Source of the DNA: Luteitalea sp. TBR-22
GTDB lineage: Bacteria > Acidobacteriota > Vicinamibacteria > Vicinamibacterales > Vicinamibacteraceae
Direction: 5' to 3'
Length of the DNA: 64,000 bases
NCBI RefSeq assembly: GCF_016865485.1
Contig: NZ_AP024452.1
Coordinates: forward strand, 186,001 to 250,000
Shown here: one piece after another, positions 23,821 through 33,461 of the stretch
Layout of the letters: the number at the start of each line of letters is the position of its first letter
How positions within the stretch are numbered: position 1 is the stretch's first letter
Position numbers and translations under genes: made by a program
Notes under the pieces: model-generated
Seen by the model: the letters and a program-made list of their open reading frames with translations, nothing else
The model's database searches: none
What the model was told of the DNA's origin: nothing

Positions 23821-25038
23821 GTGACGCGGCTCACGACCTTCGTCGACGCCCGCCTCGCCCCGGCCCTCGCGGCCATCAGCGACAACACGTACATGTCGGC
23901 GATCCGGGCCGGCATGGTGTCGGTGGTGCCGCTGACGATCATCGGCGGCCTCTTCATGGTGGTGTCGTACCTCCCCGTGCCGGGGTGGGATGCGATCGTC
24001 GCGCCGTGGTTGCCGCTGTTGCAGGTTCCCGTCACCGCGACGTTCGGCCTGCTCGGGCTCGTCGTGTGCCTCGCGATCGCGCACGATCTCGGCACGCGAC
24101 TCGGCCAGGAAGCGATCGTCAGCGCCGCCATGGCCGTCGTCGTGTTCCTGCTGGTGCAGATCGAGCCGGCCGACCTCACGTTCCGGACGCCGGCGCTCGG
24201 GTCGCAGGGCCTGTTCACCGCCATCATCGTCGCGCTCGTGGTCGTGCGCACGCAGAAGGTCTTCACCGATCGCGGGCTGGTCATCACGATGCCCGACACG
24301 GTGCCGGCGGTGGTGTACCAGTCGTTCCTGTCGCTGATCCCGCTGGCCGTGCTGGTGATCGGGTTCTGGCTGGTCCGCTTCGTGGCGGGCGTCGACATCA
24401 ACCACGTGGTGCAGCAGGCGTTCTCGCCGCTGGTGTTCGCGCTGAACACCCTGCCGGGGATCCTCGTGTACGCGTGCCTGGTGAGCCTGCTCTGGTCGGT
24501 GGGCATCCACGGAGACAACGCGCTCGACGCGATCGTCGCGCCGATCTTCCTGCAGTACCTGGCCGAGAACGTCGCGGCCGTGCAGGCCGGGCAGCCGTTG
24601 CCGTACGTGACGGCCAACGGCTTCTTCACCACGTTCGTCAACGTCGGCGGGACGGGCGCGACGCTGGCGCTGGCGATCATCCTGGCCTTCTCGCGCGACG
24701 AGGCGTTCAGGCGGGTCGGGCGGGTGTCGCTGCCGACGCAGGTGTTCCAGATCAACGAGCCGATCTTCTTCGGCCTGCCGATCGTGCTGAACCCGGTGTT
24801 CATGGTGCCGTACGTGATCAGCGCGCTGGTGCTCACCACCGGCAGCTACCTGCTGATGGCGTGGGGGCTCGTCCAGCGCCCCTTCATCAACGTGCCGTGG
24901 ACGACGCCGCCGATCATCGGGCACTACCTGGTGACCGGCGGGGACTGGCGAGCCGCGGTGTGGGGCGTGGTGTCGCTCCTGATCGCGGTCGGGATCTACT
25001 ACCCGTTCGCGAAAGCGGCAGAGCGCAGCCGCCGCTAG
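23821..25038 (+). CDS. PTS sugar transporter subunit IIC, lactose/cellobiose type
   Basis: The 405-residue protein has about ten hydrophobic helices. Motifs of the Lac/Cel IIC family are present: AISDNTYMSAIRAGMVSVVP at residues 18-37, WSVGIHGDNALDAIV near 222, and the sugar-site signature NEPIFFGLPIVLNP near 315-328. IIC forms the membrane channel that brings in a sugar while it is phosphorylated by IIB. No IIA, IIB or HPr gene is near, so either partners lie elsewhere or it works differently. The start is GTG, 3 bases after the DegT stop, clearly the same operon. Confidence 0.93.
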   Translation: MTRLTTFVDARLAPALAAISDNTYMSAIRAGMVSVVPLTIIGGLFMVVSYLPVPGWDAIVAPWLPLLQVPVTATFGLLGLVVCLAIAHDLGTRLGQEAIVSAAMAVVVFLLVQIEPADLTFRTPALGSQGLFTAIIVALVVVRTQKVFTDRGLVITMPDTVPAVVYQSFLSLIPLAVLVIGFWLVRFVAGVDINHVVQQAFSPLVFALNTLPGILVYACLVSLLWSVGIHGDNALDAIVAPIFLQYLAENVAAVQAGQPLPYVTANGFFTTFVNVGGTGATLALAIILAFSRDEAFRRVGRVSLPTQVFQINEPIFFGLPIVLNPVFMVPYVISALVLTTGSYLLMAWGLVQRPFINVPWTTPPIIGHYLVTGGDWRAAVWGVVSLLIAVGIYYPFAKAAERSRR

Positions 25039-25043
25039 GGCGC

Positions 25044-25064
25044 GGCGGGGTGAGACACCCCGCC
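25044..25064 (+). terminator. 9-bp GC hairpin after the GH84-PTS operon
   Basis: GGCGGGGTG pairs perfectly with CACCCCGCC around an AGA loop, starting 6 bases after the IIC stop. It is the same family as 3163-3183 and 4749-4769 and fits as the operon's terminator, though no U-tract follows. Confidence 0.6.
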
Positions 25065-25100
25065 CTGCCCCTGTCCTCTCGGCATAGAATCGGGGCAGAC

Positions 25101-28100
25101 ATGCCCATCCCCACAGGATTCGCATGGCGGGCGTTGCTCGGCGCCCTCCTGCTCGGCGTCGCCGCCGGGTGCAGCGTGCCCGGCCCATCCGTCCCCGACC
25201 TGCCGGAGCGGGTCGACTTCGCGCTCCACGTCAGGCCGATCCTGTCGGACCGCTGCTTCAAGTGCCACGGACCCGACGGCGCGGCGCGCAAGAGCGACCT
25301 GCGACTCGACCAGAAGGAGGTCGTCTTCTCGCGCCTGACCTCCGGAGCGACGGCCGTGGTGCCGGGCCGACCGCGCAAGAGCGAACTCGTCCGCCGGATC
25401 CTCAGCGACGACCCTGGCGTCGTCATGCCCACGCCCGACTCGCACCTCGAGCTCAGCGACTACGAGAAGGCGATCCTCATTCGCTGGATCGACCAGGGTG
25501 CCGAGTGGAAGCCGCACTGGGCCTTCAGCGCGCCCACCCGCCCCGAGATCCCGGCCCCGGTCTCGCCCGCCTGGACGGCCCGCAATCCCATCGACCGGTT
25601 CGTGCACGCCGAACTGAAGGCGCGTGGCCTGGCGCCGCAGCCCGAAGCGCCGAAGGAGACGTTGATCCGCCGGGTCACCTTCACGCTGACCGGCCTTCCG
25701 CCCACCCCGGAGGAGGTGGCCGCGTTCGTCCGCGACACGCGACCCGACGCCTACGAGCGCCTCGTCGACCGCCTGCTGGCCTCGCCCGCCTACGGCGAGC
25801 GCATGGCCGCCGAGTGGCTCGACATCGCCCGCTTCGCCGACACGCACGGCTACCAGGACGACGTGCCGCGCGACATGTCGCCGTGGCGCGACTGGGTGAT
25901 CGGCGCGTTCAACCGCAACATGCCCGTCGACCAGTTCGTCACGTGGCAGCTCGCCGGCGACCTGCTGCCAGGCGCGACGCGCGAGCAGCGCCTCGCCACG
26001 GCCTTCAACCGTCACCACATGCAGTCGCAGGAGGGCGGCATCGTCCCCGAGGAGTACCGCGTCGAGTACGTCGCCGATCGCGTGCAGACCCTCGGCCGCG
26101 CCTTCCTCGGCGTGACGCTGGAGTGCGCGCGCTGCCACGACCACAAGTACGACCCGGTGCAGCAGAAGGAGTACTTCCAGCTGTTCGCCTTCTTCAACAG
26201 CATCAACGAAGCCGGACAGGCGCCGTACTCGGGGATGGCGAGTCCCACCGTGATCCTGCCGTCGGCCGAGGCCGAGGCCACGCTCGCGGCGCTGCGCGCC
26301 GAACGCGAGCCGCTCGAGCGGGCGCTCGCCCCGGACTCGCCGACCTGGGACGCCGGCTTCGAGGCCTGGTTGAAGGCGCCACGTCGCACCGGGACGTTTC
26401 CCTCGACCGAGGCCCTCGAGGTCCACCTGCCGCTCGAGGACATGCGCGAGGGCGAGGTCCGCATGGTCGACAAGAAGACCGGGCCGAAGATGGTGCCCGC
26501 CCGGATCTTCGCCAACGTCGGAAGGGTGCGAGGCCCGGCCTACCTCGGGGGCGACGAGGACCGCGCGCCCGTCACGGTCGACGGCCGCATCGGCAAGGCG
26601 CAGCGACTGCGGGGCGACAGCGAGATCAAGGCGCCCGACGAGGCGGCATTCTTCGACCGTCACCAGCCGTTCTCGCTGGCCACGTGGATGCGCATCGACG
26701 TGAAGGGAACGTCCGGGCCCTTCATCGCGCGGTCGGGCAGCTTCGCCAACGGCTACCGCGGGTACCTGATCCGCCTCGAGGCCGACGGCACCGTCACCGC
26801 CGCCCTGCACCACGTCGCCCCGGACGACTCGATCGAGGTGCGCTCCACGACCGCCGTGGCGCCGTCGGCCTGGCACCACCTGGCGCTGACCTACGACGGG
26901 TCGAGCCGCGCCGCCGGCCTGCGCCTCTTCCTCGACGGCGCGCCGCTGCCGACCCGCACCATCGTCGACAACCTGCACCGCAGCCTGATCAACAGCGGCA
27001 TCGAGGGGCGCCAGATGTCGGGAGCGCCGCTCGGCCTGCGCATCGGCAGCGTCGGCGAGCTGGCCAAGGAGTCGATCCGCGACGTGTCGGTCGACGACTT
27101 CCGCGCCTACGGCCGGCAGTTGAGCGCCCTCGAGATCGGCGCGCTCGCCACCGGGGTCGACACGCGTGCCGCCGCGCTCGCGCAGCGGACGCCGGCATCC
27201 CTCGCCGCGCTGCGCGAGCATTACCTGCTCGACGTCGACGCGGACTATCGCGCGACGCTGGCCAGGGTCACCGCCATCCGCGGCCGCGAGAACGAGATCC
27301 TCACGGCCCAGCCGAGCGTGATGGCGATGCGCGAGCTGCCGACACCGCGTCCCACGTTCATCCTCGCGCGGGGCGCCTACGACGCGCCGACGACCCGCGT
27401 GCAGCCCGGCACGCCTGCCGCGCTCCTGCCGTTCCCGAAGGACCTCCCCCCGAACCGCCTCGGACTCGCGAAGTGGCTGCTGTCGCCGTCGCATCCGCTC
27501 ACGGCGCGCGTGTTCGTGAACCGGTACTGGGCCATGGCGTTCGGGCGGGGCCTGGTGGCCACGGCCGAGGACTTCGGCAGCCAGGGGCGCATGCCGACGC
27601 ACCCGGCGCTGCTCGACTGGCTCGCCACCACCTTCGTGCGCGACGGATGGAACGCCAAGGCGATGCAGCGACTGATCGTCACCTCGGCGACCTATCGGCA
27701 GGCGTCGGTCGTCGACGCCGCGGCGCGCGCCGCCGACCCCGACAACACCTGGCTGGCCCGCGGTCCCGCCTACCGCATGTCGGTCGAGCAGGTGCGCGAT
27801 GCCGCGCTCGCCGTGAGCGGGCTGCTCGTGCGGCGCATCGGCGGGCCGAGCGTCTATCCGTACCAGCCCGCCGGCCTGTGGGAATCACTGGCGGCCGGCG
27901 CCAGGTACCCGCAGTCGACCGGTGAGGGCCTCTACCGACGCAGCCTGTACACCGCATGGAAGCGCGCCGCGCCGCCACCCTCGGCGATCGGGTTCGACGC
28001 CTCCGAGCGCCTCACCTGCATCGTCACGCGGCAGCGCACCAACACGCCGCAGCAGGCACTGATCCTGCTGAACGATCCGCAGTTCGTGGAGGGCGCGCGG

Positions 28101-28388
28101 GTCCTGGCCGAGCAGGTCGTGCGCGGCGCCTCGAGCCCCGCCGACCGCATCGCGCAGGCCTACCGGCAGGTACTGACGCGGAGTCCCTCGTCGAACGAGG
28201 TCGCGACGTTGACGCGCCTGCTCGAGCGCGAGCAGGCGCGTTATGCCTCGTCGAAGGAGGCCGCCGTCGCGCTCCTCGCCACCGGCGAGCACCCGCGGGA
28301 TCCCTCGCTCGACCCGGTGGAACTGGCCGCGTGGACGATCGTGACCAGCACGATCATGAACCTCGACGACGCCGTGTTCCTCCGCTGA
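25101..28388 (+). CDS. PSD1-type multidomain lipoprotein (PSC1 cytochrome, DUF1549, LamG-like, DUF1553)
   Basis: The 1095-residue protein has a lipoprotein signal (GALLLGVAAGC). A planctomycete-type cytochrome domain follows, with one CXXCH site (CFKCHGPDGAA, about residues 53-63), then DUF1549 (about 160-380; GERMAAEWLDIARFADTHGY and CARCHDHKYDPVQ). A concanavalin/LamG-like insert spans about 500-680 (SLATWMRIDVKG, WHHLALTYDG). DUF1553 fills the C-terminus (HPLTARVFVNRYWAMAFGRG, TNTPQQALILLNDPQFVEGARV). Such proteins are abundant in Planctomycetes and Acidobacteria and are thought to degrade complex carbohydrates, but no reaction is proven. The usual DUF1501 partner is not next to it. Confidence 0.93.
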   Translation: MPIPTGFAWRALLGALLLGVAAGCSVPGPSVPDLPERVDFALHVRPILSDRCFKCHGPDGAARKSDLRLDQKEVVFSRLTSGATAVVPGRPRKSELVRRILSDDPGVVMPTPDSHLELSDYEKAILIRWIDQGAEWKPHWAFSAPTRPEIPAPVSPAWTARNPIDRFVHAELKARGLAPQPEAPKETLIRRVTFTLTGLPPTPEEVAAFVRDTRPDAYERLVDRLLASPAYGERMAAEWLDIARFADTHGYQDDVPRDMSPWRDWVIGAFNRNMPVDQFVTWQLAGDLLPGATREQRLATAFNRHHMQSQEGGIVPEEYRVEYVADRVQTLGRAFLGVTLECARCHDHKYDPVQQKEYFQLFAFFNSINEAGQAPYSGMASPTVILPSAEAEATLAALRAEREPLERALAPDSPTWDAGFEAWLKAPRRTGTFPSTEALEVHLPLEDMREGEVRMVDKKTGPKMVPARIFANVGRVRGPAYLGGDEDRAPVTVDGRIGKAQRLRGDSEIKAPDEAAFFDRHQPFSLATWMRIDVKGTSGPFIARSGSFANGYRGYLIRLEADGTVTAALHHVAPDDSIEVRSTTAVAPSAWHHLALTYDGSSRAAGLRLFLDGAPLPTRTIVDNLHRSLINSGIEGRQMSGAPLGLRIGSVGELAKESIRDVSVDDFRAYGRQLSALEIGALATGVDTRAAALAQRTPASLAALREHYLLDVDADYRATLARVTAIRGRENEILTAQPSVMAMRELPTPRPTFILARGAYDAPTTRVQPGTPAALLPFPKDLPPNRLGLAKWLLSPSHPLTARVFVNRYWAMAFGRGLVATAEDFGSQGRMPTHPALLDWLATTFVRDGWNAKAMQRLIVTSATYRQASVVDAAARAADPDNTWLARGPAYRMSVEQVRDAALAVSGLLVRRIGGPSVYPYQPAGLWESLAAGARYPQSTGEGLYRRSLYTAWKRAAPPPSAIGFDASERLTCIVTRQRTNTPQQALILLNDPQFVEGARVLAEQVVRGASSPADRIAQAYRQVLTRSPSSNEVATLTRLLEREQARYASSKEAAVALLATGEHPRDPSLDPVELAAWTIVTSTIMNLDDAVFLR

Positions 28389-28459
28389 AGACACGGCCTC
28401 ACGAGTGGGGCGGACTTGCCCCTGTTACAAATACGCCCGCGCCGGTGTCCTGCCTATCG

Positions 28460-28867
28460 ATGGGACGAGAACGAGCGGCGCAGGCGGTGGAGGCAGCGGT
28501 CCGGCAGGCCGCGACGTTCGTCGAGGCCAATGCCGAGCAGCCGATGTCGGTGGACGACATCGCGTCGGCCTGCGGACTGCACGTGAGGACGCTGTACCGG
28601 AACTTCAACAGCGAGTTCCGGCTGTCGCCGAAGCGATACCTGCGGCGCTGTCGCCTCGACCGCATCCGCGCCGACCTGCTCGTCGCGCGGCCCGGCCTGA
28701 CGGTCACCACCGTGGCGATTCGCCACGGGGTGACACACCTGGGCCGATTCGCCAGGGAGTACGCCGCCGCGTTCGGCGAGCCGCCGTCGGCGACCCTCCG
28801 ACGAGCGCGCGAGGCGATTGGCGCGCCGGGGGCCGCGCTGGCGCCGACCCTACCTTCTGGCCAGTAG
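28460..28867 (+). CDS. Short AraC-family transcriptional regulator (DNA-binding domain only)
   Basis: The 135-residue protein is essentially a double helix-turn-helix AraC domain: MSVDDIASACGLHVRTLYRNFNSEF (first HTH, about 28-52), SPKRYLRRCRLDRIRADLL, and VTTVAIRHGVTHLGRFAREYAAAFGE (second HTH, about 82-108). The residues at the second HTH match the family pattern A-x-x-x-G-F/V-x-x-x-x-x-F. There is no ligand-binding domain, so it may respond to its own level or to a partner. It lies 71 bp after the PSD1 gene. The ATG at 28460 is the best start, and upstream sequence is not AraC-like. Confidence 0.85.
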   Translation: MGRERAAQAVEAAVRQAATFVEANAEQPMSVDDIASACGLHVRTLYRNFNSEFRLSPKRYLRRCRLDRIRADLLVARPGLTVTTVAIRHGVTHLGRFAREYAAAFGEPPSATLRRAREAIGAPGAALAPTLPSGQ

Positions 28868-28900
28868 GACGCATGCGTGCCGTGGTAGCATTCGGCCGCC

Positions 28901-29431
28901 TTGCACGCAGGCCAGTCGCCGCCACACCGGGACGCCGCGGACGAGGCGAAGCGGACCCTCTTCGACCGCCTCTACCAGGAACACGGGCCATCGTTGTTCC
29001 GGTACCTCCGGCGCCTGGCCGGGGCCGACGACGATCCCGCGGACCTGCTGCACGAGACGTTCCTGCGGCTGTGGACACAGCCAGCACCCGAAGCCATCGC
29101 CAACCTCCGTGCCTGGCTGTTCCGCGTGGCCACCAACGTGGCGCACAACCGGCGGCGTGACATGCAGCGCTCCAGGCATCGTGAACAGGCGGTCGTCGCC
29201 CCCGATGCGGCGCTCGAGGACCCGGTCGCGCGCCTCGACGCGCAGGCGCAGGTGCAGCGTGCGCTGGCCAGCATCGACGACGTCCGGGCGCGTCGGGCGC
29301 TGCTGCTGTTTGCGGAAGGCTTCACGTACCGCGAGATCGCCGGCATCCTCGACCTCGCGCCGGGCCATGTGGGCGTGCTGATCCAGCGCGGCAGGGACCA
29401 GTTCCGTCCTCGCGGCGAGTCGACGCCATGA
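28901..29431 (+). CDS. ECF-type RNA polymerase sigma factor
   Basis: The 176-residue protein has sigma region 2 (LFDRLYQEHGPSLFRYLRRLAG, DPADLLHETFLRLW, LRAWLFRVATNVAHNRRRD; about residues 20-90) and region 4 (LLLFAEGFTYREIAGILDLAPGHVGVLIQRGRDQFR; about 135-170). It directs polymerase to a set of promoters under stress or envelope signals. The start is uncertain: TTG at 28901 gives the longest plausible N-terminus. Its stop overlaps the ATG of the anti-sigma gene (ATGA), so the two are made together and it is probably held inactive by that protein. Confidence 0.9.
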   Translation: MHAGQSPPHRDAADEAKRTLFDRLYQEHGPSLFRYLRRLAGADDDPADLLHETFLRLWTQPAPEAIANLRAWLFRVATNVAHNRRRDMQRSRHREQAVVAPDAALEDPVARLDAQAQVQRALASIDDVRARRALLLFAEGFTYREIAGILDLAPGHVGVLIQRGRDQFRPRGESTP

Positions 29432-30720
29432 CCACGCCGACGGTCGTGCCCACGGGCTGTCCTGACCTGTTGCGGCTGCAACGCTGGCTGGACGCCGACG
29501 ACACCCTCGACGCGCCGGGGGACGTCGAGGCGCACGTGCGCAGCTGCGCGGCCTGCCGCGCGGCTGTCGACCAACTCCGGCAACAGCACGCGTCCGTGAT
29601 GGCGGTGCTCGACGACGAGGAGAAGGCCAGCGTCGGCGAGACGGAGGCCACGCTCGAGGCCGTGCGCGTGCGGCTGGCGTCGCTCCCCCTGGGCGAGGCC
29701 GTACCCACCGTGACCGCCACCAGTCCATCGCGCGGGCGACCACGTGTACCTGCCGGCATGCTCGCGATGTCGTGGCGCCTCGGGACGGCGGCCACCGTGC
29801 TGATCGGGCTGGTGCTGGCCGGCATCGCGGTTCTCGACCTGCAACCGGTGCAGGCATCGGCCGACTGGGTGATCTCCGAGTCGCAGGTGCGCAGCCGCTC
29901 GTGGCGGACCCAGCCCGGGAAGATTCGGCAGGAGATCTACGACACCTTCGAGCAGGAAACGGGCAAGCCGGCGATCCACCAGCGCCAGACCACGGTCTTC
30001 TCCACCATCCCAGGCGCCGAGGCCACGACGAGCCGGATCACGGATGCTTCCGGGGCGCTGATCAGCGCCACGTGGCGTCGCACGGACGGGTGGGGCGCCA
30101 CCTTCGACACGCGCAACGGCCCGCACCTGATCCTCGACCCGTCGTCGACCGATCTGGAGGAGATGCTGGCCACGCTCACGGGCGAGGACGCCGAGGCATT
30201 GCGGTTCTGGATACGCATCCGCCTCTGGCAGGTCCGCCCGCAGGAGCAGGCGGCGAGCCAGGCCGAGGTCCTCACCGGGGGCGTGGCCTACTTCATGCGC
30301 GCGTTCGGGACCATGCAGGGCCCCGCGGAGTTCCACAGCGACGCCGCGGGCTATCGCATCGTCGCCACGGTGGAGCCCCACCGCAACAACCCCGACAAGC
30401 TGCTGGCGGTCGTCGAGGACACCTTCTCGGCGAGCAGCCTGATGCACGAGCGCCGCGTCATCAGGCGCGTGACGCGCGACGGCGTCGTGCTCGGCCAGTC
30501 GGGACGGCAGTTGATCAGCCGTGGCGATGTGGACCGGGCGACCCTCGATCGGCTGATGGCCGACATGACGTCGCCGCCGCCCCAGTGGCGCGTGACCCGC
30601 ACGACCGTCGCTGCCGCGCTTGTCGAAGCGCGACGAGTGTGGCGCCTGATGAAGCCGTCACCCGCCCCGAGGCCACAGGGCGCACCGCCAGAGCCGGGCG
30701 CACCGCCCGCCACGCGCTGA
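29428..30720 (+). CDS. Membrane anti-sigma factor with zinc-finger (zf-HC2) N-terminus
   Basis: The 430-residue protein has a cytoplasmic zinc-binding anti-sigma domain with the H-x3-C-x2-C motif HVRSCAACRAAV near residues 38-49. A single transmembrane helix (TAATVLIGLVLAGIAVL, about 120-137) is followed by a periplasmic domain of about 250 residues that I do not recognise. The C-terminus is Pro-rich. It probably sequesters the ECF sigma factor and senses an envelope signal through the large outer domain, which is longer than in most ZAS-type anti-sigmas. The 4-base overlap with the sigma gene supports this pairing. Confidence 0.85.
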   Translation: MTTPTVVPTGCPDLLRLQRWLDADDTLDAPGDVEAHVRSCAACRAAVDQLRQQHASVMAVLDDEEKASVGETEATLEAVRVRLASLPLGEAVPTVTATSPSRGRPRVPAGMLAMSWRLGTAATVLIGLVLAGIAVLDLQPVQASADWVISESQVRSRSWRTQPGKIRQEIYDTFEQETGKPAIHQRQTTVFSTIPGAEATTSRITDASGALISATWRRTDGWGATFDTRNGPHLILDPSSTDLEEMLATLTGEDAEALRFWIRIRLWQVRPQEQAASQAEVLTGGVAYFMRAFGTMQGPAEFHSDAAGYRIVATVEPHRNNPDKLLAVVEDTFSASSLMHERRVIRRVTRDGVVLGQSGRQLISRGDVDRATLDRLMADMTSPPPQWRVTRTTVAAALVEARRVWRLMKPSPAPRPQGAPPEPGAPPATR

Positions 30721-30737
30721 GCGGGCGCACACGGCAG

Positions 30738-30758
30738 GGCGGCGTGCCTCACGCCGCC
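30738..30758. terminator. 9-bp GC hairpin after the sigma/anti-sigma operon
   Basis: GGCGGCGTG pairs perfectly with CACGCCGCC around a CCT loop, 17 bases after the anti-sigma stop and before the convergent catalase stop. It is of the same type as the hairpin at 25044. Confidence 0.58.
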
Positions 30759-30811
30759 GTTGGCCGGCAACCCTGCGACGCAGGGCCACAGCCCCCAGCC
30801 TCAGCCCGTTC

Positions 30812-33229
30812 CTACACGCGTGGCGGATCGGTCTCGCGTGCGAAGTGCCGGTGCGCCGCCAGCGCCGCGAGGAAGGCGGTGCTCGCGGCGTCGGCCTCGC
30901 CGGCCCCGGCCATCAGCAGGCCCGTATCGGCTGCGCCGTCGGAAAGGGTGGTGGGAATGCCGGCCTTCGTGAGCAGGTTGCTGCCCGCGCCGAACACCAG
31001 CAGTGGCTTGCAGTGCCGATACTGGTCCTTCACGAACTCCAGCGCCCGTCCGTCCTCGGCCAGCGCGGCGACGGCCGCCTCGCCGTCCGGCACGACGACC
31101 GCGTCGAACAGCACCGAGGGCATCGCCTCCATTGTCACGTCGACCTCGAGCGTTCCCGTCGTCGTCTCCACGGTGCCGAGGCGCGAGCCGACCCAGCGCG
31201 GCACCGCGCCCTGCGCCAGCAGCTCGCGCGCCACCGCCATGAGCGACGCGCCGTCGGCGCCGTCGGCCACCAGCAGCGCCACACGGCGAGCGCGCACGCT
31301 GCCGTCACCGGGACGCGCGAGCAGCGACAGCGCCTTCGACTGCGTCACCTCCGGCGTCGGGTCCTTCTCGAGCACCTTCGGCAGCGGCGCCGGCAGTGCC
31401 TTCATGCCCAGCCCCGCTGCGACGGCGAGCGCCAGCGCGTTGTCGACGTGCCTGAGCCCGGCCACCATGCGCTCGCGGATCGCCGGTACCTGCACGCGCG
31501 ACAGCTCGAAGCGGAACGCGTTGACGATGTGCTGCTGCTCGACCGGGGACTGGCTGTGGAAGAACAGCCGCGCCTGCGTGTAGTGGTCGGCGAACTTCTC
31601 CGGCTTGCCCCGCACCTTGTGCGCGTCCTGCGCCATGGGCTCGGGGAACGACACGAAGCCGGCCGAGGCGCCCGCCTGGAAGGGACATCCTCCGGCCAGC
31701 GAGTTCGGCTCGTACGACACCCGCCCGCGGTTGATCGTCTGGCGGTGCAGGCCGTCGCGCTGGTTGTTGTGCACCTGTGCGACCGGCGCGTTGATCGGGA
31801 TCTCGTGGAAGTTGGGCCCGCCGAGCCGCGAGATCTGCGTGTCCACGTACGAGTGGATGCGGCCGGCCAGCAGCGGGTCGTTGCTGAAGTCGATGCCCGG
31901 CACGACGTGCGCCGTGCAGAAGGCTACCTGCTCGGTCTCGGCGAAGAAGTTGTCGGGATTGCGGTTCAGCACCATCCGACCGACGGGACGGATTGGCACC
32001 AGTTCTTCGGGGACGATCTTGGTCGCGTCGAGCACGTCGAACGTGAACGCCTCGGCCTGTTCCTCGGTGAAGATCTGCAGGCCGAGCTCCCACTCGGGGA
32101 ACGCGCCAGCCTCGATGGCCTCCCAGAGGTCGCGGCGATGGAAGTCGGGATCGGCGCCCGAGATCTTCACCGCTTCGTCCCACACCAGTGAGTGCGTACC
32201 GGCGGTCGGCGTCCAGTGGAACTTCACGAAGTGCGACACGCCGGCCGCGTTCACCAGGCGGAACGTGTGCACGCCGAAGCCCTGCATCGTGCGGTAGCTG
32301 CGCGGGATCGCCCGGTCGGACATCGCCCACATGAGCATGTGGGTGATCTCGGGCATCAGCGACGCGAAGTCCCAGAACGTGTCGTGGGCACTCGCCGCTT
32401 GCGGCATCGCGAAGTGCGGTTCTGGCTTGGCGGCGTGCACCAGATCGGGGAACTTCATCGCGTCCTGGATGAAGAACACCGGCATGTTGTTGCCGACGAG
32501 ATCCCAGTTGCCCTGCTGCGTGTAGAACTTCACCGCGAAGCCGCGCACGTCGCGCGCCGTGTCGGTGGAGCCGCGCTCGCCGAGCACGGTCGAGAAGCGG
32601 ACGAACACCGGTGTCTGCAGTCCCGCTTCGGAGAAGAGGTGGGCGCGCGTGAACTCGGTGAGCGGCGCGTAGCACTCGAAGACGCCGTGCGCGGCCGAGC
32701 CGCGCGCGTGCACGATCCGCTCGGGGATGCGCTCGTGATCGAAGTGGGTGATCTTCTCGCGGAGGATGAAGTCCTCGAGCAGCGTCGGCCCGCGCAGGCC
32801 GGCTTTCAGGGAGTTCTGGTTGTCGGCGACCGGGACACCCTGGTTGGTCGTCAGCATGCGCCCGGTCGAGTCGGCGCGGACGCGGTCCAGCGGGGCATTC
32901 GTCTTGTTGACGCCGACCACCGGCGAGCCGCTGCCGACCTTGTCGCTGCCCTGCGACTCCTGCACCGTGCTGGAGCCGACGATGGGGTCGTCGGGCACGA
33001 ACGCCCGACCCGCCGGCGGGTCGAGCGCGGTGGCGGGATCGTACTCGGCCGGCTTGTTGGCATTGGCCGGCATCATCGCCGCCAGCTCGTTGGTGGCGGC
33101 GAGCTTCGCGGTGAGATCGTCGCTGGAGTGCGCGAACGACGGCGTGTCGGCCGGGCCCGAGACGGTAGCGCGGCTGTTGGAGTCGACGGGACGGCCGTGT
33201 TCGGGGGCAGGACGAGGTGTCTTGGGCAT
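30812..33229 (-). CDS. katE: Large-subunit catalase (HPII type) with C-terminal DJ-1/PfpI-like domain
   Basis: The 805-residue protein has a flexible N-terminus (1-125), then the catalase core: distal His174 in [12 protein letters not shown], Asn in [19 protein letters not shown] near 247, and the proximal haem tyrosine in [15 protein letters not shown] near 460. The last 150 residues ([16 protein letters not shown] onward) form the flavodoxin-like domain seen in large-subunit catalases. It breaks hydrogen peroxide into water and oxygen. Length and domain order match E. coli HPII. The ATG at 33229 is chosen, but I see no clear ribosome site; upstream sequence in frame is low-complexity. Confidence 0.96.
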   Translation of the reverse strand: MPKTPRPAPEHGRPVDSNSRATVSGPADTPSFAHSSDDLTAKLAATNELAAMMPANANKPAEYDPATALDPPAGRAFVPDDPIVGSSTVQESQGSDKVGSGSPVVGVNKTNAPLDRVRADSTGRMLTTNQGVPVADNQNSLKAGLRGPTLLEDFILREKITHFDHERIPERIVHARGSAAHGVFECYAPLTEFTRAHLFSEAGLQTPVFVRFSTVLGERGSTDTARDVRGFAVKFYTQQGNWDLVGNNMPVFFIQDAMKFPDLVHAAKPEPHFAMPQAASAHDTFWDFASLMPEITHMLMWAMSDRAIPRSYRTMQGFGVHTFRLVNAAGVSHFVKFHWTPTAGTHSLVWDEAVKISGADPDFHRRDLWEAIEAGAFPEWELGLQIFTEEQAEAFTFDVLDATKIVPEELVPIRPVGRMVLNRNPDNFFAETEQVAFCTAHVVPGIDFSNDPLLAGRIHSYVDTQISRLGGPNFHEIPINAPVAQVHNNQRDGLHRQTINRGRVSYEPNSLAGGCPFQAGASAGFVSFPEPMAQDAHKVRGKPEKFADHYTQARLFFHSQSPVEQQHIVNAFRFELSRVQVPAIRERMVAGLRHVDNALALAVAAGLGMKALPAPLPKVLEKDPTPEVTQSKALSLLARPGDGSVRARRVALLVADGADGASLMAVARELLAQGAVPRWVGSRLGTVETTTGTLEVDVTMEAMPSVLFDAVVVPDGEAAVAALAEDGRALEFVKDQYRHCKPLLVFGAGSNLLTKAGIPTTLSDGAADTGLLMAGAGEADAASTAFLAALAAHRHFARETDPPRV

Positions 33230-33440
33230 CGGTCTGGTGCTGTGGCTGATCGCGTGACGTACGGAGGTGGACACGCAGCCTTCAGCAACGCGGATGCCAG
33301 TGAAGAGGGCCCGCCCCTGCGGCCCGGCGCGCGCAGCAGCATCACGCGAGCGCACCGCTCGTGACCCGTGCGTACGACCTCGCTGCACGGCCCGGTCCAG
33401 CCCGGCGGTGGCTCGATTCCTTGCCGCAGCGCCCGACCGG

Positions 33441-33461
33441 GAGCCGTGAGCCCTGGGCCTC
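33441..33461. repeat. Short TGAGCCC-type heptamer fragment
   Basis: Three units (gagccgt, gagccct, gggcctc) at the 3' edge of the response-regulator gene, related to the elements at 15612, 46075 and 57867. Only one arm is present. The rest of the gap back to the catalase start holds nothing I can assign. Confidence 0.55.
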
